A stretch of 64,000 nt of DNA from positions 102,644,501 through 102,708,500 of the forward strand of contig CM032228.1 of assembly GCA_019009955.1 (NCBI GenBank), written 5' to 3'. The notes under the pieces are model-generated. The model saw nothing but the letters and a program-made list of their open reading frames with translations, was not told the origin of the DNA and searched no databases. This document shows positions 24,401-34,660 of this stretch, one piece after another. The stretch comes from Riptortus pedestris. Taxonomy: Eukaryota > Arthropoda > Insecta > Hemiptera > Alydidae. Each line of letters opens with the position of its first letter. Positions within the stretch are counted from its first letter, which is position 1. The position numbers and the translations under genes were made by a program.

Positions 24401-27400
24401 GTGTGATCAAAATAATTGTCTCGACCAACAATAAAAAAAAAAATCGACTCCCAAAATAATTATAAATAAGCAAGCATACCCATATAATAAACATGAAAAA
24501 TTCTGTATTTTGAATAAAAACTCTGGGACTCATTACTTTAGCACCTATGTGGAGTTTGTAAAATGTTTATGATTATATTTCAGTAATAGCTGATAATAAA
24601 TAACATTAGTAGAAATAGCAATTGCTTAAATAGTGTTAGCATGTTTTGAAATCAAAATCATGACATTGCAAATTCAATTAGACATTCAACTATCTTTTCT
24701 TAAAATAATAGTCCAAATGTCTTATGAATCTGTTTGTATTGATTATATTAAGCGTTTTTTTCATTTTGTTCAAAGGATGGTAGGATGCAGGTGAGAGTTG
24801 AGCTGAGGCCAGTAGATGAGCCAGACATACCAACAACATTGGAGTCTCCTGCTACAACAGCACCAGATGTACCACTCCCAGTGCAGGATTTTCTATCTGG
24901 AAAAGGCTGTATTGAAGGGGTATGTCTAGCAGTTATTTTGTTTGCTTTATGTTACGGTCTATTTTACTAGTTTGTTCAGATATCTCTCACAGTGATGAGC
25001 AAGATTCAAAGTGTTATCATGATTGTTATATGAAAGGATTCATTTACTCAAAAATATTACTCTTGAGCACGATCCAATTTTGAAGATATTATTTATTTTG
25101 TTATTTTCTTAGAGTTTTTGATTTTCTCAATAAAAAGTGATTGTTATCCCTGAAATATTTAGTTTGTGAAGATTTCATTGGAAAGAGCATCAAATTCAAA
25201 GAAGGTAATATTTTAGTTATACTCTGGATTAGGATTTATGTGGGTAATAAACATTTAGGTCATAAAGCCCTATTTAATAACATGAATATGGCCAGTCATA
25301 ACATGTGTATCCTTGTCGTGCTTTATAAATGAAGGAGAGCATGGAATTTGAAATCAATAAAAAGTTTGTTACTGCCTTATTTAATAACCTTTTAAATGGT
25401 ATATCAGAAGCATAAATTAAGTAGGTTGAATTTTCTTGAGACCCTTCTAGAAACCAAGATTTTACTGTTACTGGCAACAGTGTATTGAATTCAATGCTGG
25501 AGTGGTCATTATCATTTTTTAAGTGGTTTAAACAGTCAGGAACTGGATGAATCACCTGATGTAAATAAGTAAAAACAGAGCTTGTCAAGAAAATTCATTG
25601 CTCTTCTTTACAGTTTTGCATAACTTTAACTATAGCACCGACAAAAGGCAAATTCGCACAAAATTCTTGTTCCAGTTCAAAGTACTCCGAAATGCTGCCC
25701 AGACAACTCGTGATATCAACAAGGCCCTTGGTCCAGGAACCATGAACGGGTGTACAGCACAATGGTGGTCCAAGAAATTTTGCAGTGGTGATGAGAGTCT
25801 GGAAAAACTTGATAAATGGGTGCCGCACAAATTGACCAGAAATTAAAGAAATTATCGTTTTGAGGTATCATCTCTCTTCTGCAGAACAAGAATGACCTGT
25901 TTCATGGCGGGATTGTGACGTAATGAGATGTGGATCCTTTACAACAATCAGCGATGTTGGGCACAGTGGTTGGACATCGGTGAAGGTCCTCATCAGTTCC
26001 CAAAGCCGAAACTCCACCCACAAAAGATTTGGTGGTCTGCAGCCGGCCTCATCCATCACAGCTTCCTGAATCCGGGTGAAACGAATACGGTGGAGAAGCA
26101 CTGCCAACAAATCAATGAAATGCACCAGAAGCTTCAACGTATGTGCCCGGCGCTGCTCAACAGAAAGGGACCAATCCTGCTCCCTGAAAATGCTCGTCCA
26201 TATGTAGCACAAAGACGCTGCAGTTGTTGAATGCATTGGGCTACTATATTCTAGCTCACCCACCATACTTGCCAGACCTCTCGCCCACCGAATTTGGCAT
26301 CTGGACACCTTCCTTCGTCCGAAATGCCTCGGCAGCCGAGACGGCTTTCAACGACTGCCATGTCATGTCAAGAACTCCAGACTTTTATGCTACCTGCATT
26401 AATTCACTTGTTGCTCATTAGGAAATGTCTATTAATTCTAATCGTTCATATTTCGATTAATAAAGGTTTGTTTGAACAGAGATATACTCGTTTGAAATTG
26501 CTGGTCGAAAACCTCAATAACTTTCTTTACAACCCAATACTTATCTAAGTACAGTGCAATCTCAGTAATCCCAACTAAATGCTGCAAGTGGGGGGGGGGG
26601 GTTGGATTATGAAATATTTTTGGGAAAGTCTGGAAAAAAAAAAAAGAATTTTAACACTACAATTTTAAATATTATTGTCATAATTATTGTTATTTTTATT
26701 CACATAAAGATCTTATATTTTAATTAATATTTAATTTTCAAATTAAACATTAAAAGTGAACAAAAAACAAACATATTTCTTAAAAAATTAATTTGGTTTT
26801 GAGTTTGGTATTTTGGAAAACTTTAGGCGTTTTTGATTTTCCAATGACAAGCAAGCTTATGATTTCCTGTTGCATTGGTACAAAGAAAAAAAGTTTTCTG
26901 TTCTTTTGATATCTTTCGACCTGGGACTTGAGCTTTATTTTCATGAACAAAAGTCCTTTCAGGCAGAAGTCTCCAGAAAAGGCTACTTTCATCTGTATTG
27001 TAAATCTGTTCAGGAACAAGATTTTGAGCTGCGATCCTTTTATAAAAGTTCTGCATAAATGGCTCTATTGCTGCACTGTCATAAGATAATTTCTCTAATG
27101 CCATGTTTTTTTTTTTTTTTAATTTATCAAACCAGACATCACTCGCATTGAAGTCAGTTACATTGGTAAAAATTTGGAACAAAAAATGGCTTTTTCATTC
27201 AAATTAGGCCCTGAAAAAGGGGACAAAGAAACCAATTCTTAGAAGTCCAACGAAAACAATTTCTGAAAATCCAACTTAACAGCTGCATGTTTTTGAAGGA
27301 TTTTCTTTTGGTCTCGATTTTTTCCAATTTTAAAAAGACTTAGTTTTTTTCTTCTGTCTCAGGTAGTTTGGATTACTGGAGGGTTCAGATTAACAAAGTT

Positions 27401-27972
27401 AGGATTATGGAGATTGCACTTTATCTTAATTTATATTAGTTCTATGGTTTTATTTATAACATTTTTTAAAACCATGAAATCTTTAGTATTTATCTAAATT
27501 AATTTTCAATTTTTCTTTTTTCTTTAGGGTGGTGGTTGGTGGAAGTACAAGTTCTGTTACGGGCAGTATGTTGAGCAGTATCATGTAGACAAGAGAAAAG
27601 AAGGAGGAGAGCACAGGATATCGATCTCACTTGGTGTATTCGACAAAAGTGTTCATCTTGACTGGTTGAAACGTAATCCACACAAACGGCCTAAACCACT
27701 ACTTTCTAGAACATATGTTTCACATTTCTATAGTGGAGGTGATTTATGTGAGAAAACTGGAAAACCAAGAGAAACTGAGGTAAATAACATTACTATAGCC
27801 TCTCAATATGAACTCTTTTAGCAGATTTCCCTTAAGGGAAATCAGCTATTGAGGTTGTACTCATGACGGAATTTTCGAAATTTTTCTTCAAATGTCCATC
27901 GATCCTACCTAGTAGATGACGAAAATGAGGTCCGTTCAAAACTGTATATATATATCTATATATATATATATA

Positions 27973-28019
<47 letters not shown>

Positions 28020-28978
28020 ATATTTGTCTGTTACCGCTCTAGCGGTCGCAATTTTTGTTTGATCGTTACCAAACTCGATATTTAGTCGTTTTATGTCAAA
28101 AGAAAGATCAAGTTCGTTAACGGCTGATATCGGACCACGGGGAGGGGGGGTTTAGAGGGGAGGATTTCCGAAAATTCGAAATATCTCCGTTACTATTCGT
28201 CGGATCGAAAAATTGTACAGAATCAATCTTATTGCAAATTAAATTTACTATAAATATTGTTCTATAAATTTATTCTGTATCTTGAATATTAACCGAGATA
28301 TTTGCATTTGTATTCTGCGTGTGGTACCAGTAGGCTATGTTCGGACTTTCCGCCGAGAGCTCTGGCGGCCTTTTCCATAACTATCCGTCCCTCGTGAATA
28401 GGTTTAGAGGTTATGTTAACTGTGTTTCGGGGCTAGAAACTACTGGGTTATTTCGCCCTAAATAATGTTTTAGGTTTAGAGGTTTCTTTCTATTACAGTT
28501 GTTATTAGGCAGATTTCTCTATTGTAAAACTTCACGTGGGAAATCTGCTTAGTTTACGCAGCCCCTGCGTGACGGACATTTTTTACTCTGAGTTATGATT
28601 TGAAATTGGGGAAGTTTTATTTATTTTTATTTTATTATTACTTTTTTAATTAATGAATTAATCTCAATTTGATATGCCATATGCTAAATTTACTGCAAAT
28701 GAATTTTAAAAAATAAACTTATAACTTGATACTTACAAGAACGCTTATTTATGGGGGGGGGAATTGAAGTAGAAAGCTTATTATTGAAAAGAATTTCATA
28801 CATAAAAATATTGTCACAATTGAATTTATTTTCAATTCATATATGTATACATCAGACCTATGAGTAAGTATTTATTACCGGATTCGTTATGTACCAGGTC
28901 TGTCACATTTATGAGCTATAGAGTATTTATAGCTTAGAATAGAAAATGCTAGTTTAAATAAATAATACTATATGCATT

Positions 28979-29052
<74 letters not shown>

Positions 29053-30165
29053 CAACTTTCTGTATACATTATGTACCAAATAACTGTAAGGTATTTTATT
29101 TATTGAAGTATTTATACCACTTGTTTTATGTTGTGTGAAACAAAGCACTGTTTTTTTTCTGGACATTTTGGACAACTATGGTTAAAAGGCAATGTTTTTT
29201 CCTTACTGCATTCCCTACATTTCTTTTTCTCCCCTCTTTATTTCTGTCACACGGCTGAGGTAAATGGGGGCATAACTTTGGACTAGATTTTTTCTTAAGA
29301 AAGTCATTACTTTTTTCTCCTTAAATATTTAATGAATAACATTTGATTTTAGTCAAGTAATTGCTTAAAAATATGTAAATAAATAATAGAGAATTTGAAA
29401 CAGGAAAGAGAAAAAAAAAATGTTCAGACGGGCTTTGCTGGACTCGTCAAGGTGAGGGTCTGTATGCCTGAAAAGGAATAAAGCCTTACCTCCAAGGCTG
29501 GAGTGGGAGTGTACAGTTGGTGCCAAGAAATTATTAGGCATTTGAGAAGATTTCAAATTTTTTTGGCCCAGAAAAGTACTGTCTGGGCTCAGCATCAAAA
29601 TTTGTTTTTTTGGTTTCCCTGGTAGTCTGATCACTCAAAAGCAGGAGTTGGAGCAAAAATGTTTGATGCTTTTGGGACATGACAGATAGGTATTGCTGTT
29701 CAAATGAGTATACCACTTCCGCCATTGTATAGCATGAAATTATTAGTATCAAGATATCTGCAGACAAGCTGCAACATAAGGCATGCCAAAAACATTCCTA
29801 TGAATGAGATTATTTAACTTCATTGCAATGTTTAGAAGGGGATGGGTTATGGATAATGTATATCGGGTACAAGGCTAGGGGATTGCACACACATAAGAAA
29901 TTCAGACATTTTATGGTTAGGTATGAAAATTTTTATCCTAAGACACAATTAGCTAATGGGCATATTCATTCTGTAATTCAAATGCTATTTAGAGTGTTTT
30001 TCCTTATATTTTTAGGTGAAGCTCAAATGCGTCGAGAAGAGAGGAACAGTATCTATATATCTGCTTGAACCTCATGTCTGCCAGTATATCCTTGGGGTTG
30101 AGTCTCCTCTTGTTTGTGAATTTCTAGACAAAGTTGATGCAACCACTGGACTCATTAATTTGTGA
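14310..30165 (+). CDS. ERLEC1: Endoplasmic reticulum lectin 1 (XTP3-B-like), 10 coding exons
   Basis: Coding exons: 14310-14447, 16468-16569, 16657-16737, 16875-17010, 18690-18954, 21225-21348, 23232-23288, 24776-24919, 27528-27779 and 30016-30165; all phases fit and total 1449 nt (482 residues, family-typical length). ERLEC1 is an ER-lumen lectin that binds mannose-trimmed glycoproteins and passes them to the HRD1-SEL1L degradation complex. A signal peptide ([14 protein letters not shown]) opens the protein. The first MRH domain (about residues 70-240) has [31 protein letters not shown] and TSTCEYE; the second (about 343-470) has [30 protein letters not shown] and [19 protein letters not shown]. 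Both keep the Q, R, E and Y residues of mannose-binding MRH domains. Introns carry a MITE, two mariners, a Tigger remnant and two family A copies; the coding exons are undamaged. Confidence 0.95.
14476..14525 (+). repeat. 25-bp tandem duplication in ERLEC1 intron 1
   Basis: Two identical 25-bp units (14476-14500 and 14501-14525) containing TTAGTTGTAATGACTTCTCA, followed by a short TTAG run. Confidence 0.9.
15366..15438. repeat. (TA)n microsatellite
   Basis: Near-perfect TA repeat with one TACA interruption, just before the SINE/MITE composite. Confidence 0.95.
15441..15880 (+). repeat. SINE split by a MITE
   Basis: The left piece (15441-15477) holds an A-box-like GCCATGTGAGTTGAGGCA; the right piece (from 15811) holds CAGTAAGCTGAAGG and a B box (GGTTCGATCCC at about 15849-15859). 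The two pieces join cleanly when the MITE at 15478-15810 and one TA are removed. The right border is uncertain; related sequence may reach about 16130. It is a different tRNA-derived family, or diverged subfamily, from the copy at 32042. Confidence 0.6.
15478..15810. mobile_element. Fold-back mariner-derived MITE
   Basis: A 333-bp element with about 120-bp arms that are near-perfect inverted repeats, starting TACGAGGGATGTACAGAAAG on the left and TACGAGGGGTGTACAGAAAG on the inverted right end. TA duplications lie at 15478-15479 and 15809-15810. Read outward on the - strand, the left arm encodes the C-terminal end of a mariner transposase ([20 protein letters not shown], then VS and stop). The element is therefore two head-to-head copies of the 3' end of a mariner, not a simple internal deletion. 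High arm identity implies a young insertion. Confidence 0.85.
19434..20709 (+). mobile_element. Decayed mariner (Tc1/mariner) transposon
   Basis: A full-length-sized element in ERLEC1 intron 5 with diverged inverted ends: GTAAGGTCCATAAGTTTCC on the left, and CTGATGTACCAATCATTTCC when the right end is inverted. TA dinucleotides flank both ends; exact borders are uncertain by a few bases. Confidence 0.7.
19602..20646 (+). pseudogene. mariner transposase, broken
   Basis: The ATG at 19602 opens [20 protein letters not shown], the N-terminal helix-turn-helix with [20 protein letters not shown] and DDPHPGRP. The catalytic domain follows with IVTGDET (first Asp), [11 protein letters not shown] (second Asp) and [12 protein letters not shown] (third Asp), the DD34D pattern of mariners. 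Breaks: an in-frame TGA at 20019-20021, a frameshift near 20420 before the third Asp, and a TAG at 20587-20589 before the expected C-terminus ([17 protein letters not shown]). All three catalytic aspartates survive, but the reading frame cannot give a whole protein. Confidence 0.85.
21500..22440 (-). repeat. Family A copy in ERLEC1 intron 6
   Basis: Both ends are recognisable in inverted orientation: CACAGGGGCTGC and AAGCAGATTTCCC at about 21513-21545 (3' end), and ATGAGTACGACC then GGGAAATCTGCTAAAG at the right (5' end). The TA tract is reduced to an AT-rich patch near 22305-22325. Confidence 0.8.
22440..24775. other. ERLEC1 introns 6 and 7, otherwise featureless
   Basis: Apart from exon 7 (23232-23288) and a TTA microsatellite at about 23176-23206, I see no gene, RNA or repeat terminus here. 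Confidence 0.6.
25600..26537 (+). pseudogene. mariner transposase remnant (SETMAR-type), catalytically dead
   Basis: The frame opens with [20 protein letters not shown], then [12 protein letters not shown] and [15 protein letters not shown], the mariner helix-turn-helix region. About 80 residues are missing before [43 protein letters not shown] and [15 protein letters not shown]. The first catalytic Asp (normally CDEKW) is replaced in RNEMW and the second (normally HDNARP) is Glu in PENARP; only the third (YLPDLSP) remains. Several frameshifts follow. The right inverted end (AACTTTCTTTACAACCCAA) stops at 26537 before a TA; no left end was found, so the copy is 5'-truncated. Confidence 0.8.
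26552..27421 (-). mobile_element. Tigger/pogo-type transposon remnant
   Basis: Terminal inverted repeats: CAGTGCAATCTCAGTAATCC on the left, and AAGTGCAATCTCCATAATCC when the right end is inverted, each flanked by TA (26550-26551 and 27422-27423). Size is 870 bp, well below an autonomous element. It lies about 10 bp right of the mariner remnant. Confidence 0.8.
26780..27182 (-). pseudogene. Tigger/jerky-like DDE transposase fragment
   Basis: The - strand frame reads FKIFTN-like N-terminal text, then [45 protein letters not shown] and [12 protein letters not shown], the central DDE domain of Tigger/JRKL proteins; the NTDE motif carries the first catalytic Asp. It then shifts frame to [11 protein letters not shown], which is the expected continuation. 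DNA-binding and C-terminal parts are missing. Confidence 0.8.
27817..28580 (+). repeat. Family A copy with both ends (type copy), ERLEC1 intron 9
   Basis: The 5' end reads AGCAGATTTCCCTTAAGGGA, a near-palindrome, then GTCATGAGTACGACCTCAAT in inverted sense and a TCCATCGATCCTACC block. A TA/TATC microsatellite spans about 27940-28022, then CTCTAGCGGTCGCAATTTTTG and the core with GAAATATCTCCGTTACT. The 3' end reads GGGAAATCTGCTTAG then ACGCAGCCCCTGCGT, a hairpin with a 6-bp stem and 3-base loop, and GACGGAC. T-runs flank both ends. There is no open reading frame. See the finding on family A for the inferred class. Confidence 0.8.
28978..29050. repeat. (CA)n/(TA)n microsatellite
   Basis: CA repeat passing into TA repeat in ERLEC1 intron 9. 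Confidence 0.95.
29130..29260 (-). pseudogene. Possible piggyBac-type Cys-rich C-terminal remnant
   Basis: The - strand frame reads [28 protein letters not shown] and FVSHNIK, a CxxC...CxxC...C...H pattern like the zinc-binding tail of piggyBac transposases. It is closed by a stop on the 5' side and no DDD domain is recognisable nearby. It could be another zinc-motif protein fragment; the call is weak. Confidence 0.3.
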
Positions 30166-30206
30166 TTGTATTTTATAATTAAAAATTTAGATATTTGTAA
30201 ATATTG

Positions 30207-30225
30207 AATAAATGTTAAAAATAAA
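30207..30225 (+). terminator. Polyadenylation signals of ERLEC1
   Basis: Two AATAAA hexamers (30207-30212 and 30220-30225) lie 42 and 55 bp after the stop codon. Confidence 0.75.
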
Positions 30226-31050
30226 TTCCCTATATTATTTATTTTAGGTTCTTTTTAATCATTAAAATCACAATTCTTTTTTTCAGAGTAGATTGAAAAC
30301 AATTTTGGATGCTATAGGTTATAAGTGTTATATAAGTCATTGTTTGCTAATTTCATTCTCAACCAAACATACATTCTTTTCTGTTTTTGAAAGTTATTTA
30401 TTTTCATGTTAAAACTATTATTATTATTTTTTTTTTCTCTTTAAAAAGTTTAAAATTGTAATTTGGTAGTGTTGTCACAAATAAATTCTGAGATAATTTA
30501 TTTCTTATTTTAAAATTTTTGAATTACCTTTGATAATTGTATTTTTCATGTGATCACGATATCTAAAATCTAAAAATTTGATATACTTTGAAACATAAGT
30601 TTTTTATTTATTTATTTTTTTATTCTAGTCACGTAATGCTTGTTTTTGTATATACTTATTTTTTTTTATTTGTACCTGCAACAGAACAAATGTGTTTCCA
30701 TGATGATGGCCAAAAATTGCCTTGGTTGTCCTCTTGTACAATTTTTCACTGAAAATGAGATATATCACTATATACTTAGGGCTGCATGTCTTCTGGTATC
30801 TTTTGGTTTAGCTGTGCTGTGCCAATTTTTGAGGGTTCATGGTGTGTAGAGCTGCTGTTAGTTGAAACTTGTATCCAAAGGGATTTTAGTTATAAAAATC
30901 TTAAGAAGAGGCTTCATTTGATGACATATTACATTCTATAGTTACTTTTAAACAAGTAATTTTAAAAATGTCCAGTATCATGAGGCAATTGAATAGAGAT
31001 GTAGCTATTTCTTGAATAAAGATGTAGCTACTTCTTGAATAAAGATGTAG
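30226..31050. other. Intergenic interval after ERLEC1
   Basis: AT-rich, no gene seen. A 24-bp unit ending in GATGTAGCTA is repeated about 2.5 times at 30998-31052 next to the family A copy. Confidence 0.5.
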
Positions 31051-31055
31051 CAATT

Positions 31056-31176
31056 TTTAGCAGATTTCCGTTGAGGGAAATCAGTTATTGAGGTCATACT
31101 CATGACAATTTTTGAAAAATTTCTTCAAATGTCCATCAATACTACCCAGGAGATGACGAAAATGAGGTCCGTTCAA

Positions 31177-31237
<61 letters not shown>

Positions 31238-32029
31238 TGGTATTGCACTAGTGGTCGTAATTTTTGTTTGATCATTACGAAACTCGATATTTAAACGTTC
31301 TATGTAAAAAGAAAGATCAAGTTCGTTAATGGCTAAAATCGGACCAGTGGGAGGGGGGGTTTAGAGGGGGAATCCGAAAATTTGAAATATCTCTGTTACT
31401 TTACGTCATATCGAAAATGTGTTTAGTACTATCTTAAAAAAAATTAAATTTACTGTAAATATTGTTATATACGTTTATTCTCTATCTTGAATATTTACGG
31501 AGATATTTGCATTTTTCAGTTTTGAGCCCTCAGCAAGCCCTCACTTCTACTAATGTCATATTAACAATAGGCTGTCGTATTATGAATCACTTCATTACAA
31601 GGTTAAATACCAAAAAAGGTGTTCATTGAACTTTTACTTTTCATAAATATATATATGCAAATACGTATTTGAACCCCCTCCACCTTCTTTTGCTCTTGGA
31701 TTACTAAAATTTGAGTGATTGAGATAAAACTGATTCTGATTCATTACAAATTACAGCAATAACTAGTAAATTGTTTTCAATAAAATTAATATGTTATATT
31801 CAGATATATTTCATTAACTGTTTGTCTTTCCGGACTATCTATTCAGTACTACAAGGTTGGCTGGCCTGTTTGTTTACAATTCAGCTGCTTTCCGTTGTAG
31901 AGATTAGTAACTTGTATTATAAAGTGACTGAAATATTTCCTATTACCATTTGTATTTATTCACTTTTTCAAAAATGGGCTTATAACAAAAGCTGTTTATT
32001 TTGATATTTAGAATACCTATTGCAGTATC
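31056..32029 (+). repeat. Family A copy, 3' end missing
   Basis: It starts AGCAGATTTCCGTTGAGGGA and contains AGATGACGAAAATGAGGTCC, (TA)n at 31183-31235, a G-run at about 31353-31359 and the distal block with AATATGTTATATTCAGATAT and CTGGCCTGTTTGTTTAC. The 3' subterminal block is absent; a SINE begins just beyond. Confidence 0.8.
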
Positions 32030-32041
32030 AATTTTGACTTA

Positions 32042-32270
32042 GGGGCTCAGGTTAGCCATGTGAGTTAAAGCATTGAACTTTATCTCATATGCTAAACTTA
32101 GAGTGGCGAGTTCGATTGTCGCCTGGGCAAAGGAAATTATTTAGTGACGAAATTCATTAAATAACATCCTAAAATCCCACCCTGGTTAGAAAAGGGTGGT
32201 AATCTGTAGATAACCCGTCCCAATTAGCCTTAGTTGCAAAAAGTGGACGTTAATAAATAATAATAATAAT
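32042..32270 (+). repeat. Full-length tRNA-derived SINE with 12-bp target duplication
   Basis: The 229-bp element starts GGGGCTCAGGTTAGCCATG (A box TAGCCATGTGAG) and has a B box GAGTTCGATTGTCGCC. The body follows with CCACCCTGGTTAGAAAAGGG, TGTAGATAACCCG and AAAAAGTGGACGTTAATAAA, and the tail is TAATAATAA. The direct repeat AATTTTGACTTA lies at 32030-32041 and 32271-32282. Mobilised by an unknown LINE, presumably one with a TAA-type tail. Confidence 0.9.
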
Positions 32271-32282
32271 AATTTTGACTTA

Positions 32283-33060
32283 TACTAATATATAAACAAG
32301 ATGTAAAAACCTATAACCTATACAGTGTTAATAGTTAAATGGTGTATTTTGTTAATATAAGTATAAAGCATATATCCAATATATTTAACTTGGTAATTCT
32401 TTATAATCAGGTAAAACATTTAGTTTTCAAACTACTTTAAATTTTTAAAATATGAATCAGGTTCATTAGTAGGTTATATACCTACCAATCATACACCTCA
32501 TTTTGTTTATCAGAAGCAAGTTTGTTAGATTAATGTATTGTTTAATTATTTTTATTTTCCTGAAAGTGTTGGTTATGTCTGCATACTATATGCTTCTGAC
32601 TCATAAATATGTAATCTGAATGAAAGGTTGGATTGAACAGAAAGGAACTTATTTTTAAATAATGTTACAATACCTGTTCTTGGATCAGCTATCTTTTCCA
32701 GTATAGTAGTTAAATCTTAATTTAATATGATATTAATAATGCCTATCATTATGTTCAATGTGCCACTAAATATTTTGGTTAGTAAGAGGGGATTTATTTA
32801 GAGCAGCTTTAGTTTATGTTTGAACTTTACTGAAATTCAAATTCATTATTCAGTCTTTACAAATGGACGAGACACATCTGCACACCTCATCTACATATTA
32901 ATAAAGAATATATATTTCTGTTTATTTGTGTTTATTTTTTATTGTTCATAACCTGCATTGACATAAATCACTTTCCCAGTATCAGTTTCTTCTAATTATG
33001 TGTTTGTTGGTTGGGTACAACCTCGCCTACCCATGAAAACCTACATAGGGTATTTTCTGT
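32283..33060. other. Intergenic interval, no feature seen
   Basis: AT-rich unique-looking sequence without exon, RNA gene or repeat end. Confidence 0.5.
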
Positions 33061-33289
33061 GTTTTGGAAGGTTCATCTTAAATCAGCTATTGAGGTCGTA
33101 CTCATTTCTTTTTTTAAATTTTCTTGCAATATCTATATATATATAAAATTGTAACCTCTGTCTGTACATTGATTTTTTTCGCGAAATTTCACGATAACTT
33201 TTCGTTTCACATGTCATAGACACCATAACTGCATTTTGTTTCTTTCGTGTATGTTTGTTTGTTTGTTTGTTTGTTTGTTTGTTACCTTT

Positions 33290-34380
33290 TCACGCATAAA
33301 CGGCTGAACCGAATTTTATGAAACTTGGTATGTATATTACTACTAACCCAACTTAGACTTTAGGCTATATTAATGTCCTCTGAGACGAACAGGAGTGGGG
33401 GTTATAAGGGAAGCCAGAAATTAAAAATAGCGATATTTCGTTTCTTATTTGTTTTTCGTCAAATATGAACATTACAAAAGTTGTTTATTTTGTTATTTAG
33501 AGTAACTTTTATTATATACACTTTTTTCGTATACCGAATTATAAACGAGATATACGCTAAAACCTATAGCGGAAGTGAACAATTTTATTTGGGACAAAAG
33601 ACCCAACCGAAATAAATAAAACTCGGTATGTGTATTAGCACTAACGCTTTCATTATAAAAAGCTAAACCAACATTTCTAGGGACGGGCAGGAGTGGGGGT
33701 TGTAAGGGAGGCCGGAATTTAAAAATAGTGGTATTTCGGTATCTATTCGTTTTTCGGCAAATATGAACATAACAAAAGTTGTTTATTATTTAAAGTAACT
33801 TTTATTATATACACTTTTTTCTTATACCGAATTATAGACGAGATATACACTATAAACTAAAGCGGGAGTCAACTATTTCATTGGGCTCTAACGATTAAAC
33901 CGAACTCGGTAAGTGAATTAACACTAACGCCTTCCTTATAATAAGCCATACTATCATTTCTAGGGAAGGGCAGGAGTGGGGGTTATAAGGGAGGCCTGAA
34001 ATTAAATATAGTGATATTTCCTTTCCTATTCGGGTTTCGGCAAATATGCACATAACAAAAGTTGTTTATTTGGTTATTTAGAGAAACTTTTATTATATAC
34101 ATTATCGCCGAATACCGAAGTATAAAGGCGTTATACGCTAAAAATTTTAGCGGGAGTCAATAATTTTATTTGGCACAAAAGACTAAACGGAACTAAATAA
34201 AACACTCGGTATGTGTATTAGCACTAACGCCTTCCTTATAATAAACCATACTAACATATCTATGGACGAGCAGGAGTGGGGGTTATAAGGGAGCCCTGAA
34301 ATTAAAAATAGTGATATTTCGTTTCCTATTGGTGTTTCGGCAAATATGTACATAACAAAAGTTGTCAATTTTGTTATTTA
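33290..34380 (+). repeat. Four tandem ~290-bp units in the Helitron
   Basis: Each unit carries CAGGAGTGGGGGTT (at about 33392, 33690, 33970 and 34270) followed by ACAAAAGTTGTTTATTTTGT-like sequence and TTTTATTATATACACTTTTT. Spacing is roughly 280-300 bp. Confidence 0.85.
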
Positions 34381-34580
34381 GAGAAATTTGCTCAACAATT
34401 CTTTTCAATATGAACTACCAGGTACCTCACCTGGAAAAATTAATTCAAATTATAATATTTTGTCCTCAATAATTCAAATCTCATTATTCAAAATGCACAG
34501 GAAACGGGAAATATGACAATATGGAGGACAGTGAAGTCTTACATAAAAAATTAATTTTATTATTAACAAATCCACAGAAA

Positions 34581-34660
34581 CGACGGGTATTAATCCTAAA
34601 CGACGGGTATTAATCCTAAACGATGGGTATTAATCCTAAACGACGGGTATTAACACTAAA
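34581..34660 (+). repeat. 20-bp minisatellite, four units
   Basis: CGACGGGTATTAATCCTAAA occurs at 34581 and 34601, with single changes at 34621 and 34641-34660. The second Helitron has only one diverged unit, so the array expanded in this copy. Confidence 0.95.

Noticed and set aside
25868..26308. 146-codon - strand frame
   Set aside because: Antisense shadow of the second mariner remnant, whose + strand reading matches the family.
29365..29767. Overlapping - strand frames in ERLEC1 intron 9
   Set aside because: Considered as a piggyBac N-terminal part because of the Cys motif at 29130-29260, but no diagnostic piggyBac segment can be read.
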